The notes: generated by a model not told the origin, from the sequence alone. 64,000 bases of DNA from Niebla homalea (GCA_019925105.1 JAHGAU010000007.1:1848730-1912729), one strand, 5' to 3'. Counted from the stretch's first letter, positions 18,551 to 31,805 are shown. Numbers and translations: made by a program.

Positions 18551-21500
18551 CTTGTCTTCACCAGATCTTTTCTTACACCAGATCATTTCCCACAAGACGC
18601 GACGCCAGCCACTTCGACAGCCAATGCATTCACTTCTTCCTCGCCGATGCAGTTTACCGCCGCCGATTGTACGGGCTCACGGATAAGTCATAGTACCTCT
18701 ATGATAGTTGCGAAGCATCTTAAGGCGCGATCTATTGGCAGGAGCCATCAGAGACATGGGGGAGTTGCAATTGGAATTGGTGAAAGTACCCTTGGCTCGA
18801 AATATAGGCAGCATCAACGCTGCTGTGGTGTGCGCTGAGATGTGCTCATCTACCAATGACACTCTTATCAGCTTTCAGCAGTCGAGCAGTGGACGTTGAC
18901 GAAACTCAGACTCTACGGCAATGGCAGCTTCCAGGATCCGAGCAGCAGCGTATCCCCCGTTTATCGCGGCGGTGCACCGAAGTCTGCGACGGCCAAGCCC
19001 GGCCAAGTAGACTTTTCAAGCCTCGCTCGATCATCACTCATCCGGCCCTTGCGTACAGCAGCGAGATGGGGAGGAGTCGGAACAAAGCGACTAAAGCAGC
19101 GGAATTGCGCCCCTAACTAACGGCCACTGATCAAGGATTTAGATGCGGCTTGTGGCTCACACTAACGTAAGATGATGACAGGGCTGCACCGTAGCTCCAC
19201 CAATGAGTATGAATCTTGGTGGATCGTGGAGTCATGTCATGCGCAATGTGGCTCTCTCGACCATTTCGACGACGAAGATCGTCGCAGTAATCAAGGTGGT
19301 GTCAATGCTCCCCAGGGAATCGAGACTGCTACGGGCAGATCTTCACTCAACATTCTCCAAGGATGGTTATTTGAACGAGAGTCTTGAAACGCCGATGTTC
19401 ACCCTCTCACACACTGGGTCCACCAACTCTGCTGCTGCGACGACGAGTCGAGAGAGTTGAAGCTGGCTGGCGTGAGAGCGAATGACACAACTCGTCTCTT
19501 GCAACTACAAGCGACGTCCACAGTTGGGAGCTACTGGCCGTCATGATGTCAGGTGCCAAGGCTGGTGGCCATCTTCATCGTTGAATGACCGACTAGTCGT
19601 GTTGGGCCAACGAACGATCGACCCGGCAAGACGTCAATGTTCAGCAGCTTTTATTGCAAACACACCAGCGAGCCATCAGGATCCCAATGAGAGTTATTCG
19701 TGCTCAATGAGTTGTCTAACAATCGGATGACTCGTTGGGTCCTACGAGGACAGAGTGGGGCTGATGTCCTGGAAGAGTCGTATGCGATCGCGCCCAAAGT
19801 TCAACGATGACCGGCATTCAGGAGGAACCATATTCGGAGCGAAATGGCTTCCATTGATTGAGTGGCCTGGAGAGGCTCACAATGATCACTCACGTTCTTG
19901 ACGACTTCTCAAGACTCTCAATATTGATGCCGCCATTCGCGTCTCGTTCCAGCCATTTTCGCATCACCATCTTCGTCCTTGAGATAGTCTGGGACTTGCA
20001 TCCGATGATACATCATCCTCAAATGCCTAGAGCCTTTCTTTCGTGTTCGGTAAACCTGCAGTCAGGCCCTTGATCCTTACGCTTGTGTACTTGTTCATCG
20101 TCATCACGCGTTGCCTAGAGTAGGACGTCAAGCGCAAGTGCTCCCTGGATACCTATTATCACCTCCCTGATGCGCATCGGTCTACCACGCGTAAGTGCGA
20201 CTGCCGGCGTACGATCCTGTTGACAGACTTGCCTCCGTTCAACACTACGGCCTCAAGCAAAGGAGCTTCTTACACCAATCATGATCACACAGACATGGGA
20301 CACTTTCGCAACCCTTTCGATCTTCTCGCAATCACATGCGCCTTCACTTGACTAACGAATAGCAATGGCTCCATTCGGATCACTCTTTCGAACAATTCGA
20401 CAGCCATCTGTCTCGCATAATGGTAGACAGTCGTATCGTCAGCGCTGAGCTGGCACCCAGGATCTTGATCTGGCATCCAGAACCTTGGTCTGGCCCACGC
20501 TGACGGGGCCCATTATCCAGAAAGCAGAATAGTGAGATCGTAGACCACATCAAGACACAATAGACTCGAGACGACTCGAATTTCCTCTTGACAACTAAAG
20601 ACCCTGGCGTTGCCTTCCATCGGGGCAAAGTCTTTGCGAGTGGTAACAAGGGTAGTGAAAGCCTCTCAAATATCCAGCCCTCTCGAATATCAAGTGGCTG
20701 CATTTAGGTCTTGCAGATAACCCAGCTGCATCAAGTACCAAGTCTGGAGTATGCGCATTACCATGTCGAGTGCTCAAAGAACAGGGATCGCAGCCATTCG
20801 TCGTCTCTCGAGAGATTGAGCTTTCTTATAGGGGATCGAATGTACATCATTGAGCTGAGGCCATGAAATCCTCGCGACGAACAATCCTGGTCGGGGCTGA
20901 TTTATCGCTCGAGAGCTGGTGCAGTCAGCCAACGAGCCATACCTTGTGCCTGAAGAGTCCCACAGACGTGCGTCGGTCTGCTGGTGAGTAGGATGGCAAA
21001 TGAGATGGCTACCTGCTCCCTCTTTGCAACGCTCTTTGCAGCGCTCTTTTTAGCGGCACCTAACAAGACCTCACCCTAGGGAACCAGTGTGATCTCTCGC
21101 CTTTGCAGTGCTTCGTCCGCTCGCCGCGCGTATTCCACATTATCAGCAAACTTCAACACAGATTGCCTGCGACGAGCAGCATGTATTCGTCGGGCTTGAG
21201 CTGCAGGAGAACGCAAACATCAACGATGATGTAAGAAATGAAGGAGAACGACAAACGTCGATCGTTGCGTATGACCTCCTGGGGTCTGAAGACTCTGTAT
21301 CTCTTTGCCAGAGTATACATGATTGCGCAACGTAGCCGCTCGATCTGGAAGTTTTCAAAGGTACCTTGAAAGGCTGTCTTGAAGAGAGGTGAGGGGCTGA
21401 AGAAGACTTGAATGTATAGGCAATGATTCAGCCTTGCCCGTATCATCCTCCGCCCTTCAGACGACCGTACTCTCATTTCGCACGCTGCCCAGTCGGCTCT

Positions 21501-24500
21501 TTGCACTCCTGTTACTTGCTTGGCGGAGTCAATTCACCTGAAGTGATTGGAGGTATCGCATGCTTACTTCCCCAACGACGACCTTGTGTGGGACGCGATG
21601 CTCAGAACCTCGACCTTCTTAATCTGCTTCTTGGGAGGGATTCTGAATAGCGGCTTTCAAAGCGGACGAATAGCTTGGTCCCCACCGTGTTCCACATAGA
21701 CGGAATTGTCAAGAGCCCCGGGTGTTGTGCAAGCGGCTTTCTAGCTATACTCTGGACAGCTGGGGCCGCAAAGGACTTGATGGGAGTACATACAGCCAGC
21801 TAGCGCGGATCCCAGTTGGAAACATTGGGCATCGTCCCCTCCTTCATTGATTTTGGTTCCTCCGATCTCGATGGCTTGCATTCACCTGACAGAAGATGTC
21901 TACCACTTTGCAGAATCGTTTGCGGATCATGATTGAATCTTGTCAGACACACTCATTGCTACTTGAAGCAAGCGACTACTACGAAATTGGCCGACAGCAA
22001 CGATCTCCAGGCGTGACACACATTCTTCGAATGCAGACGACTCCTTGTCGGTAGGAATGAGGTGCGCGATGGACAAAAGCAAGCGCTGAAGGACGAAGAT
22101 TGTATGAGAAAAAAGCCAAATGGGAAGTGCAACACACAAGCGGAAATGGCAAGACGTCATTACTGGAGTCAAACATGTTGTAGTCAAGTCTTCTTCATTG
22201 CGGTGAGATGGCCATGCGAGTCTTTCTTGCTGATGGAAGGCTGCTCTGCGAATCTGATGGCATCGGCCGCCACGGATTTGTGGACGCGCAGATTGAATAC
22301 CTCGCGTGATCAGTACACCGATGAAGAGCAACTGCTCTCAGTCGATGGGAAGACGTCCAGTACTCACTTGACTCTGTGAATCGTGTCGCATCAGCGTTCC
22401 TTCACTCTTCACGGTCGCACATCACCCTTCGACATCTTGTTGTCAAGCCAAAGCTCGTTAACAATCCATTCCCTCGATATTCAAGCGGCCACGATAGTGA
22501 GATAGGTGCCACTATTGGTCAGATCCGTGATATCAAGCACTTCCTACGGTCGCATTTCATCAATCTGACAACATCACGACACAGAATGCCACAATCGTTT
22601 CAGTGGTGACTTTTACATTTCGCAAATACAGCAATCGCCCGACACTGAAGTTGTTAAGATGTCAGCTTCAACATGTTGATGAGATTGCAAAGCCAGAGCA
22701 ATTCTATTTGGCTTTGTTGCCACCTGCTTGGGGTCCTTGACTTTCCATCTTGTACCATGGCTTGCGCTCCAGTTCAGGAATCTTGAAAGCGACAAAGCTG
22801 AGTGAGGGGACGCCCATCATAGCATCATCAATCAGCCACTCCCAGCCCAGCGAATTGTCTCTACTAGCGATGACAGCAGCGACTCCCAGACACGGAGAGG
22901 GAGTTCAACGTGAGCAGGGTGCAGCAGCTACCTCACACAGTCTTCACTTGCACCCAAGTCTCACCGAAGTGTGCGCTTGCGCCTTTCTTCGACGTGCAAT
23001 GCCCCTCGTTCAATCTCATCCCAGTACCACTTTACGTACTCGAACCATTGTCTACACCCTCTCTCGCTCCGGACGTGGTTTGAGTGCATCTCGGCGGATG
23101 GTTCACTTGAGGTTGCTCACCCTCAACTTCCATAATCAGCTGTAGCGAGCTGTTCGCCACTAGGCTACAGACTGCGCACACTGACGCAAACTTCTCAGGC
23201 TGAGAGTGAAAGCATTGGGTACGGTCAGCTTTTCCCAATGTAGGATGAGCTCACTTGACCACATGAAATGCCAAATCATCGAGAGGCATCTTGAAGTACT
23301 TTTTCACCCTCTGAACCGGGTGTCAAGTAGCGATGAGATGGCCGAGATGGTTGCCGCGGCCAATACCTCGATCGGACATTCAATGTCGAAATGCGACCGT
23401 GGCGAAGTTTTGATGATTCAGAATCAACAGATCATAGAGCTCACACTACGCTCGGGCTGGGGTTATATCAATTACAGAAATGGCATTGACATGATTTCAG
23501 ACGACTCACAATGTTGCGTTGTCATGCGCACCGAGTGCGAATCGTTACAATATGACGGTGGAAAGTGGGTGAGGATAACCCGTAGTCAGTCTGACACCTC
23601 CCAAGATTGCTTTCACGAGTGGAGGACGTACCTTGACCTCTCCCGACTCATTGCCTTTCTCTTGACCAGGGCGACAACCGCTGCAGCTCCGACATCCAGC
23701 AATATGTCCAGGAATTGCCACAGCACATGCAACCGTGACTTCCAGCAAGGCTCATCTTCGTCGGGCCACAATTCCATCAACCCCATCTCGAACGTGTGAG
23801 GGAGACCAATATTCCTGGATGATCACCGTTAGTCGACAAGCCGAGTCATGATACTGGTGTTCTAGGTGCCATTCTCGGAAATGCGAGACCAGCTGACGGT
23901 GCAGCAGAGATAGAGCCCCAGCGCAGCGACAGTGCGATAGAAGGAAGGATCGAAAGGTCGTCTTACAATATGGGTAGAGTGAAATTGCGGTCACATGGCC
24001 TTGAAGTTACACCTGCAGCATGTGGCTGTGCATTGCATTTTGAGGGAGTGCCTGGTCTGGAGCGACCCGCAAAAAGGACAGCGAAAGCGACTAGCGAGCA
24101 CCACCCAGCTACAAATCAAACTTACCCAATGACTCTTCTCAAGTTCAGGGTGAAGCCAATGGGTTGGATTGATGGTTGCGACGCGACAGTGACACATTTG
24201 TAGTGCGTCGGGCTTGCATTCGCCAGAGCGGCCCTTGATAGCCTTTCTATGCTTCAAGATAGGAGCAAGCTGGGTCCAAGCGACACTAAGAGGAGCTGAA
24301 ATGGTTTCTGGTGTCACCATCTCAACTGAGTCTCAACTGGCGAAATGCGACCGTAGGAAGCACTTCGCATCAACACACGACCGACCGCCAATAAGACGCA
24401 ACCATGACGCAACCATGACCGGATTCTGAGAAGAGCCATCGGCATGGGCAGGACCGTTTGTGAGCTTCGCCACGACAGTAGCATTGAGATACGGCCCTGC

Positions 24501-26493
24501 ATAGTGGATGGAGCCTGAAGGCGTGCAAAGAAGCCGGCGCGCTTACGACCAGCATCGATCAAAGGTTTGGCATTAAAGTGAGTATTGATGAACGTGGCCA
24601 GCCAACAAAAGGCCCTCCGTCCAGTGGAGCATAAATCATGCGTGGGAGTGAGTCTTCGCGTGCGCGGTCTGCGCCACTACAGCCAGGCTCTGAAGATGTA
24701 CAAGGTAGTTTCAATTACAGCTACAAAGACCACAAGTCCTTCCTCGCATTGGAGCGTCTTCGGAAAGAACGACACAAGGAGGCGATAACCAAGCTTTCAA
24801 AGGAACAGACGTGGTACAACGTGACAATTGCCCGTTGTTGGTGAAAGCCACAGAAGATGCATTCGGAAGCTCGACTGCCTGGACCTGGAGAAAAACACTG
24901 GAACCAGCTACTTGGGTGATATGATTGAGTACCGTGGATTTATCATACCTTTGTGGGATACGATGGGAGAATCAGCATCGGCCTTTTAGATTGAATGTGG
25001 AGTCAGCATCGCGCGATAGGATCAGCACGATGAAATAAATCTTCTTTGCGACGCACTCAAATCTCAGAATTCTGGAGCATCAGGTCCTTGATCAATTGAA
25101 TCAAATCAGATACACTCGCCGCGATGCCTCAGAATTCAACCCGCACAGCTTTTGTCGGCTAAGTCATGACTCTCACCAAATGACTGAATCAAAGGGTGGC
25201 TTACAGCTAGCCTTTATCAAGCTTCAGCCGTCTCTACTAAGGTACCCTCCATTCCTTGAGGTTGACATGGATCCCTTCATATCACAAGTGCAGATTCGAC
25301 AACACATGGTATGAAGCAAGACCGCACTTTTGGCGAATCACCTTGCTCTCAATCGACACCCCATCGATCTAACTATCATCGCGAGAAATGATTCAATCGC
25401 GACAAGCGTCTCTACTCAAACTGTGGTGGCTACTCAAATCGTGGCACTCACGCGGATCGAAAGCTCTTTACCGCAAATCACGCCATTTCCTCATTTCTCG
25501 TCTGATCAACAGATGGTCGGTCGCAATCGCTTCAGCTATGTCAGACGCAACTTGTTTCTTCCTGGCACTTGACCCGGCTGTGGGGGACCGCGCAGTGCTC
25601 ATGGCGAGCATCAGACGCTCTCCCCGCCCGTGCCTTTCTTGATACGCGTTCAATGATCGAATCGCAGCCGGTGGCTATTCATGTCATTGGCCAAAGTGTT
25701 TCCAGGAGCTCAGGAACCTGCCTTGATAGCAGTGTGAGCGTGTATCTATTGGAATGCAAGCTTTCAGTTTTTTGACACATCCTACGGTCGCATTTCTTCA
25801 ATTCACGTCTGATGAAGATATTTCCGGTGACAGTCGCTTCAGCAAAGTCATACGCATCTTTTGTCCCCTTGAACTATGATCCTACTCGCGGGTGGCTCTC
25901 GTTGACGACGTACAGTCACTACCATACCCAAGCCACGGCCATGCTTGATCAATAGGTCTCCGCTTGATCTACCGAAGTCGGCAGTCGGCATACGGAACCT
26001 CTGACTTGTGTTTGAAAGCTCTGCATGTTGCTTCGACAGCTATGTGGCCATGGCCCCATCCTGCAGCGCATCCGCTACTCTCGAACGCATCCCACGGTCG
26101 CATTCCTTCGATCAGCGTACGATAATCAATTCCATGCTGGCGGTACCTTCAGCCTAGTAGAACGCAACTTTCCCTGCGTTGGGAACTTGCTGGAGCATGT
26201 TGGCAGCGCCCAGTGACTGCAGCCAGCTATCGGCATCTACCCTCTACCGCCAAATTGCATCAAGATCGACTCTCAAGCCTAAGCCAACAATGGTATTCCT
26301 CGCACGTTACCTCCTCTTCAATCTCAACCGCTCTTCAAATGTGGTATGTGGAGTGAGCGTAGTCCTGACTTGCTGGGAGCCAAGGCTGTGCGGCATGTCC
26401 TACGGTCGCATGCCTCCCATTCCGAGACAATGGTCAAGAACTTCAACACACTATGACGCCTGAGCCAGGACCAACTTCTGACGCTTTGCCAAC
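18551..26493. other. gene-poor normal-GC region with dispersed motif copies
   Basis: About 8 kb without a convincing gene. The longest open frame (23206-23799) has no domain features. It holds six clear copies of the CCTACGGTCGCATTTC motif (see the dispersed repeat) and a weak one at 22410. Many C-to-T-type stops in every frame suggest old, decayed sequence. I cannot reconstruct what it was. Confidence 0.4.
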
Positions 26494-27702
26494 TTGCTAT
26501 GGCACAAGAGGTTTCTCGATTCGTGCTACACATCAAGCTCAAAGGCGACAGGGAAGGTCAGGTGCCTCGTGGCAGGCACGTCGATCAGGGTCATGACTTC
26601 GGATACGATCGAGATGGTATGCAAGGTCTTGTCAATCCTCACGAAGTGGCGCGGCCCGATAATCAGGCAGTGGGTCGTCAGGTGCATGGGCTTTTGCTGT
26701 CTCGCCTCCTACGACGAGGTCAAGAGAATGTTTGATGTGTCGAAGGGCTTCTGCGCCTCGAGCGCACCGACGCTGCACGTATTCGTCGACGCAAAGATTC
26801 TTGTCGTGTCGCTTTGTACTGGCGTGGTGGGCAGACAGATGACCCTCAACTTGGTCTTGAGGAAGTTGGTCCCAGAGGGCCCGTTCGTCGACTCTAGGAT
26901 TGTTCACGTGTGCGACACGCGGGCCTCGAGTTCCACACGGAGCTCTTCGAGCCGGACCAGTACTTCAACGCGGGCATCCTCACTCTGCCGTTCGGAGCGT
27001 GGAAAAGTGACCCCAGGCTCAACTGAGCTCCAGATGCTGATGGTGAGGCAGGCCATCTCCCCGGATCCCGTCAAAGGCGATGCCACGATGGCCGCTACGG
27101 GGGAGAGCGAGCCCTTGACCATGACGCCGGCCATGGAGGCGATCGTCATCTCAGGTCGTGACACTGGGGGCGGCGCCATGGGCAAGATGCGCGTGGCGGG
27201 CAAGAATGTTGTAGTGGCTTTCGTGAAAAACACCTCAACGCGGAGGATACCTGCTCAGTCTCGAAGCAGAGGGCCAAATCTGGGGCGCTGGCCTGCTCCG
27301 GATTCATCAACTACCCGTTGCCCAACGATGTGGGTTCGTCAAGCCCATGATGAGGCTCATAGACCAGCATGGCGGAAGCCCGCGATCGAAGGCACGATTG
27401 TCGAGGTGAGGAAGAGCAGACTGGAGACCAGGGTTCAAGTTTCCATGGGTGAGAAGATCATACCCGAGGGCATGGTGGAGATATTCGACTTGGCAAGCGG
27501 CGAGTGGTTCAAGCCAAACGTCTTGCTATCGATGAAGAACCTGGCTAAAGGGATCGGTGGCAGGATCAGGCAAATGTTCAAGTCGATCAAGTCGATCGAG
27601 TCGTTCAGGGCGATGGAGAAGCCTATAGGCTTGCGTGTTTACTCATTCAAGCACCCGAAGAAGCTGGATGCCAGGTTGCTGAACAGAGAGCTGTCCGTGT
27701 AG
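26494..27702 (+). pseudogene. GC3-rich coding relic with frame switches, product unknown
   Basis: A 402-codon open frame stands out from its surroundings by strong G/C at third positions. That signal jumps frames. It sits in the first frame for 26590-26925 (VCKVLSILTKWRGPIIRQWV), moves to another frame around 26930-27030 (LEFHTELFEPDQYFNAGILT), returns for 27040-27235 (AISPDPVKGDATMAATGESE), shifts again near 27240-27400, and returns for 27390-27702 (IPEGMVEIFDLASGEWFKPN). The annotated frame is Ser/Arg-rich exactly where the signal leaves it. This is what small indels in a once-coding sequence produce. I recognise no domain. The opposite strand shows a weaker similar bias, so strand is fairly but not fully certain. 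Confidence 0.5.
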
Positions 27703-27860
27703 GGGGAAGAGGCTCACGATCACGGACACTGACGGAAAAGATAGAGTCGTGAGATCTTCTTACGGCATCATGAGAATCCTGCAGTTGAGGCACGTGGCGT
27801 CGCCAAAGCACTATGACTCGTCGAACACGTCATCATCGTTGACGATCCCCCGAGGGAGGT

Positions 27861-28816
27861 TCAGGCAAAGCACTCCGAGAATAGATGAGGGAGAATTTCT
27901 CGCGATGATGATGCAAGACATGAAGACACGGTGGCAAACGTCAGGGATTGTGTGAACAGCTCCGACAAGGTGTATGCGACCTGGTGCTCTGTGTGCAAAC
28001 GACTGGGTATCAATTGCAACTGCGCGACTCCTAAGCCAAATTCCACGACGGTTTTGATGAGATACTCGATGGTCATGCCCGATGTGTACTCCACCTTGGC
28101 CACGCTCACTGGCGAGAGGTCCGAGATGCCTATTGCACTCAAGTATCTCACGCAGACATGATCACGGCCTGGTCCATGATGATATGGTGTTCGAGTCCAC
28201 GTCCTACCACAGGCCCGGCATCGCAGTTCTGACCGTCGCCATGCCGGCAACCGGTCGTCAAGCTTGGGTCCATCACCGCTCTCGTGACGGCTCCCATTAC
28301 GGAATTCATCGGGATGGGCTTCCTCTTGAGCGTCCTGAGCCTCGACTTGAGGGGGCTCACCAGCTTGGTGACTTCTGCAACATCCCCCTTCACCACGTCC
28401 ATCCCGTACACCATGCCCTCCTCCATGTTGGTGTGGCCGTCAACTACATCGACTAGTAGACCATTCTCGACTGCACTCACCTTCCCATTCGAGTAGAGCA
28501 AGTCGATCCTGGGCTCCTTCATCCTCATGGGTCTGTGCCTGATGCTGCGACCACCCCTTCGCTTGGCCTGGGTTCCAGCTGGAGCTGCATCTTCCTTGGC
28601 ATCGCCTTCAACACTTGCCTAAATATCATGGCCGGCTTCTCGGTAGTCCGCTCCTTGCCGCTTCTCGTGGCAGATCCAGTGGCTGAACCCAGGCACTGCA
28701 ATGGACGTCCGCTTGTCAGACTCTATCCATTCAGCTCCGATGACCAAAGCCAAGTATAGTGGACATCGTACGTCATCTGCTTCTAGATTTGTGAGCGCAC
28801 TCGATCTGGCTCTCAT
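27861..28816 (-). pseudogene. second GC3-rich coding relic, opposite strand, product unknown
   Basis: Read on the minus strand from 28816, a frame runs to HEKRQGADYREAGHDI, a TAG, then an Ala/Pro/Arg-rich stretch (AGTQAKRRGGRSIRHRP), then NMEEGMVYGMDVVKGDVAEV, and on to HHIIMDQAVIMSA and a TGA near 28150. The signal continues in another frame as VRYLSAIGISDLSPVSVAKV and GMTIEYLIKTVVEFGL to about 27930. The pattern is one stop plus one frameshift in a formerly continuous coding sequence. The basic, Pro/Ala-rich stretch before the folded-looking part could be a nucleic-acid-binding arm. The EGMV...D...G...L.S.K.L pattern resembles part of the plus-strand relic at 27470-27560, so the two may be distant relatives. 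No family recognised. Confidence 0.45.
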
Positions 28817-29950
28817 CTCCTGCTAGCCCTTGACCTTTCAGCACATCTTACGGTCGCATTCTTTCAATCTTGCTCCAATCACGAAACCTTTGACGGCAGT
28901 TCTCACACATGAGGCAGATCCTACTTCTGGCCTCTTGTTTCTTTGTTCTGGTCAGTGCCGGCTTTACATGGGGGCTTTAGTAGCTGCATCCATCTACTAC
29001 CAGTCGCCTGCAATAGTCGGACTGTGTCATTTCAACTTTGAAGCCTCATCGAATTATGGCGATCATCGCATGGCTTGGTCAGACTGTTGGCGGATGACTT
29101 CTCAACATATTCCACGGTCGCATTTCATGGATCCTTGCTTGAGGGCGAAAAAGTTCATCGTCTTACCTCTGGATTAGGTAGACGCAGCTTTTGGCATCTT
29201 GACTGCCTGCCCCGGCCAAGAGAGATGTTTCTGTAGCTGAAATCTTCGATTGCCAAGTCACTTGCTGGCTCTTGCTGACAATGGACACTCTCATTGCAGC
29301 CAGCAGTCCTTGTAGCTTGCCTGGACGTGAGCTCTGATCATTCTCTAACATCCTTGCAGTTGGCCCCGCTCAGTGAACAACATACTACACCTTCAGGTGG
29401 TGGTCTCTAAAAGCGATGCAAACAACAGATCAGAAAATATCCTGCCATTGCGCCTTTCAACGGGAAGTCCTCCATTGGGCAATTGAATAGGAGTCAAGAT
29501 GGCTTGGGTGGTTGGGATGATTAGGAGAGTGCGAAGTCACGAACAAGGAGATCCTGGGGCGATCCAAAGCAGCCTGCCCATCTTCAAGAAATGCTAGAGG
29601 AAGCTACACTGAGAAACCCCCAACCTTCACCACCTCGCGATCGCTGCAAGGATGATAGTCATACTCAGTTTCGATAGCTCGATGCTGAGCAAGCCAGAGA
29701 CAGATCCCACAACTTTCGCAACAAAATTGATGGAGCGGTGAGCATGGCATACTAAATGTGTAGTAGAAAGCAAGGCGACGATCCCGAACTCGTGAAAGAG
29801 GATTTCTGATGGGGCGAAGCACTGACTGGCAATATTGAGCAGCAAGCTCACGACTGAATGCGATGATCTTCCACCGAAGCACGGACGTGATTGAAAGACT
29901 GTATAAATGGGTGAGCAGCAAGGAGCCCCACGTGCCCGAGAGGGGTGAAG
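28817..29950. other. no recognised gene
   Basis: Contains the last two dispersed-motif copies (28848 and 29112). The open frames are short and motif-free. Confidence 0.4.
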
Positions 29951-30650
29951 TGATCATGGTGTTAACTGAACATGGTGTCAACCGAACATGGTGCCACCTG
30001 ACCAACCGGACTGAACGTGCCAGCAACTGATCACCGTGCCACCTGGACTGGACATGGTGCCAACTGATCATGGTGTCAATTGAACATGGTGTCAACTGAA
30101 CTTGGTTTCAACTAACATGGTGGCGACTGATCACGGTGCCAACTGATCACGGTGCCAACTGAAGTGAACATGGAAGCAACTGACCATGATGCCATCACGG
30201 TGCCAATTGATCACGGTGCCAGCTGAATTGGGCATGGTGTCAACTGATCATAGTGCCCATCGATTATGGTGGCAACTGACCTGAAAATGGTGGCAAATGA
30301 TGACGGTGCCATCACGGTGCCAACTGGACATGGTGCCAACTGATCACGGTGCCAACTGATCACGGTGCCAACTGAAGTGAACATGGAAGCAACTGACCAT
30401 GATGCCATCACGGTGCCAATTGACCACGGTGCCAGCTGAATTGGGCATGGTGTCAACTGATCATAGTGCCCATCGATTATGGTGGCAACTGACCTGAAAA
30501 TGGTGGCAAATGATGACGGTGCCATCACGGTGCCAACTGGACATGGTGCCAACTGATCACGTTGCCAACTGAACTGAAATGGTGCCAGCTGGAATGAACA
30601 TGGTGCCAACTGAAAAAGGCGTTAACTGATTATGGTGCCATTATGCACAG
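29950..30650 (+). repeat. minisatellite of GGTGCCAACTGATCA-type units with 213-bp higher-order repeat
   Basis: Dozens of units around (CA)(T/C)GGTGCCAACTGATCA fill this stretch. A higher-order block starting GAAGTGAACATGGAAGCAAC recurs at 30161 and 30374, 213 bp apart, nearly identical. The minus strand is open across much of it only because units are in phase. No gene is inferred. Confidence 0.88.
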
Positions 30651-31165
30651 AGAAAATGCCGAGGAAAGCGATCCGTATATGCGATAACCGCATCAAGGGA
30701 TTTTGCCATCACCGTCGAAGAGCCAAGGGGAATGGTAAGCATGGATCAACTCGATTGGCGTGCGATGACCATGGTGCAGGAACTGAGTCGAAGGTCCACT
30801 GGGAATGAGAAACAATATGGAAGAGTATGATTGTCGAATCATCAAGTCGAGGAAAAAATCAAACGACGATGCAATGAACCACGAAAGCATGAGCACAGAA
30901 GGTGTGATGCAGACAAAATGTACATGGTCATGACCAGAAACGTTAGAGTAACAGTGCAATTCGATGAAGGGAAACACAAAGCATGTGGGTTACGTGCGTA
31001 CGCAAGATGTGTAACATGGAAGGAGCGAATGGTTTGCAGCAAAGCAGCGAAGTAGCCAATATCATTGCGAAGGCACAGAGACATCGAGAAGAGTCGCAGG
31101 TGTTGAATACGATCAGTGTAGCAACGATGGATTATATGGAGAAGTGGAAGAATGGAACTGATTGT
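30651..31165. other. no recognised gene
   Basis: Purine-rich unique-looking sequence between two repeat zones. Nothing identifiable. Confidence 0.35.
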
Positions 31166-31520
31166 AACGCATGAAGCACGATATAGAGCGCGAAGCATGA
31201 CAGCAGAGAAGTGAGTTGTGAGAACGAACCATGATGCATAATGCATGAGGCATAAGAGCAGAGAAGTGAAAAGCACAAAGTATGATAGGAGAGCAGTGAA
31301 AAGCAGGAAGCATGGTGCATCAAGCATGGTACATGAAGCACGGTGCATGGAGTATGGTGTATAAAGCATGAAGCGAGAAGCATAAAAGCAGAGAAGGGAG
31401 AAGTGAGAAGTAAGGAGTATCGAGCATTGAAGCAGAGAAGTAAGAAGTAAGAAGTGAGAAGTGAGGAGCATAGAGCATGGAGCATGGAGTATGGAAGTTG
31501 AAGTAGGAAGGATAAGGGTA
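31166..31520 (+). repeat. low-complexity GAAGCATGAGAAGTGAGAAG array
   Basis: Degenerate short units built of GCATGAAGC, GCATGG and GAGAAGTGAGAAGT fill the last 350 bp before the AT-rich DNA. The period is irregular (6-14 bp). Confidence 0.75.
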
Positions 31521-31805
31521 AAGGTGGGAGGAGTAATGGATAATTGATAGTTTAATAGATAATTAATGGGAGAAAAGTAATAATAAAGAATTAATAAGAG
31601 TTTAAAAAGAGATAATAATGGGTAATTAATAGGGGAAAAGTAATAATAAAAAAAGGGGAAATAATAATTAATTAATAGAAGAATAATAATAAATAAATTA
31701 TAATAAAAAGATATTAAATAAATATTTAAAATTAATTAAAAAGGAATTAATAAGTAAAAAAAGGGTAAAGGATAAAATTATAAATAAAAGTAAGAATAAA
31801 GGAAT

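Larger units (their letters stand above)
14000..29126. repeat. dispersed short repeat, core CCTACGGTCGCATTTC, at least nine copies
   Basis: Copies in CCTACGGTCGCATTTC orientation begin near 22543, 25781, 26091 (CCCACGG), 26399, 28848 (CTTACGG) and 29112 (TCCACGG). Reverse copies lie at 14000-14018, 23388-23407 and 24342-24365. A weaker one is at 22410. The preceding bases are often (C/A)GCACAT or GCACTT and the following ones TTCAATC. Variation at the second C (CCTACGG, CCCACGG, TCCACGG, CTTACGG) leaves ACGGTCGCA intact in all. Three copies are spaced about 310 and 308 bp apart, hinting at a larger eroded repeat unit. Confidence 0.75.

Noticed and set aside
23206..23799. 197-codon open frame as a gene
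   Set aside because: No domain, ordinary codon positions, contains a copy of the dispersed motif, and no splice-supported extension.
18551..26493. CRISPR-like array from the repeated motif
   Set aside because: Copies are in both orientations with irregular spacing of hundreds to thousands of bases, in a eukaryotic context.
29604..30609. Minus-strand frames rich in Trp/His/Pro near 30 kb
   Set aside because: They translate the in-phase minisatellite and have no unique conserved part.
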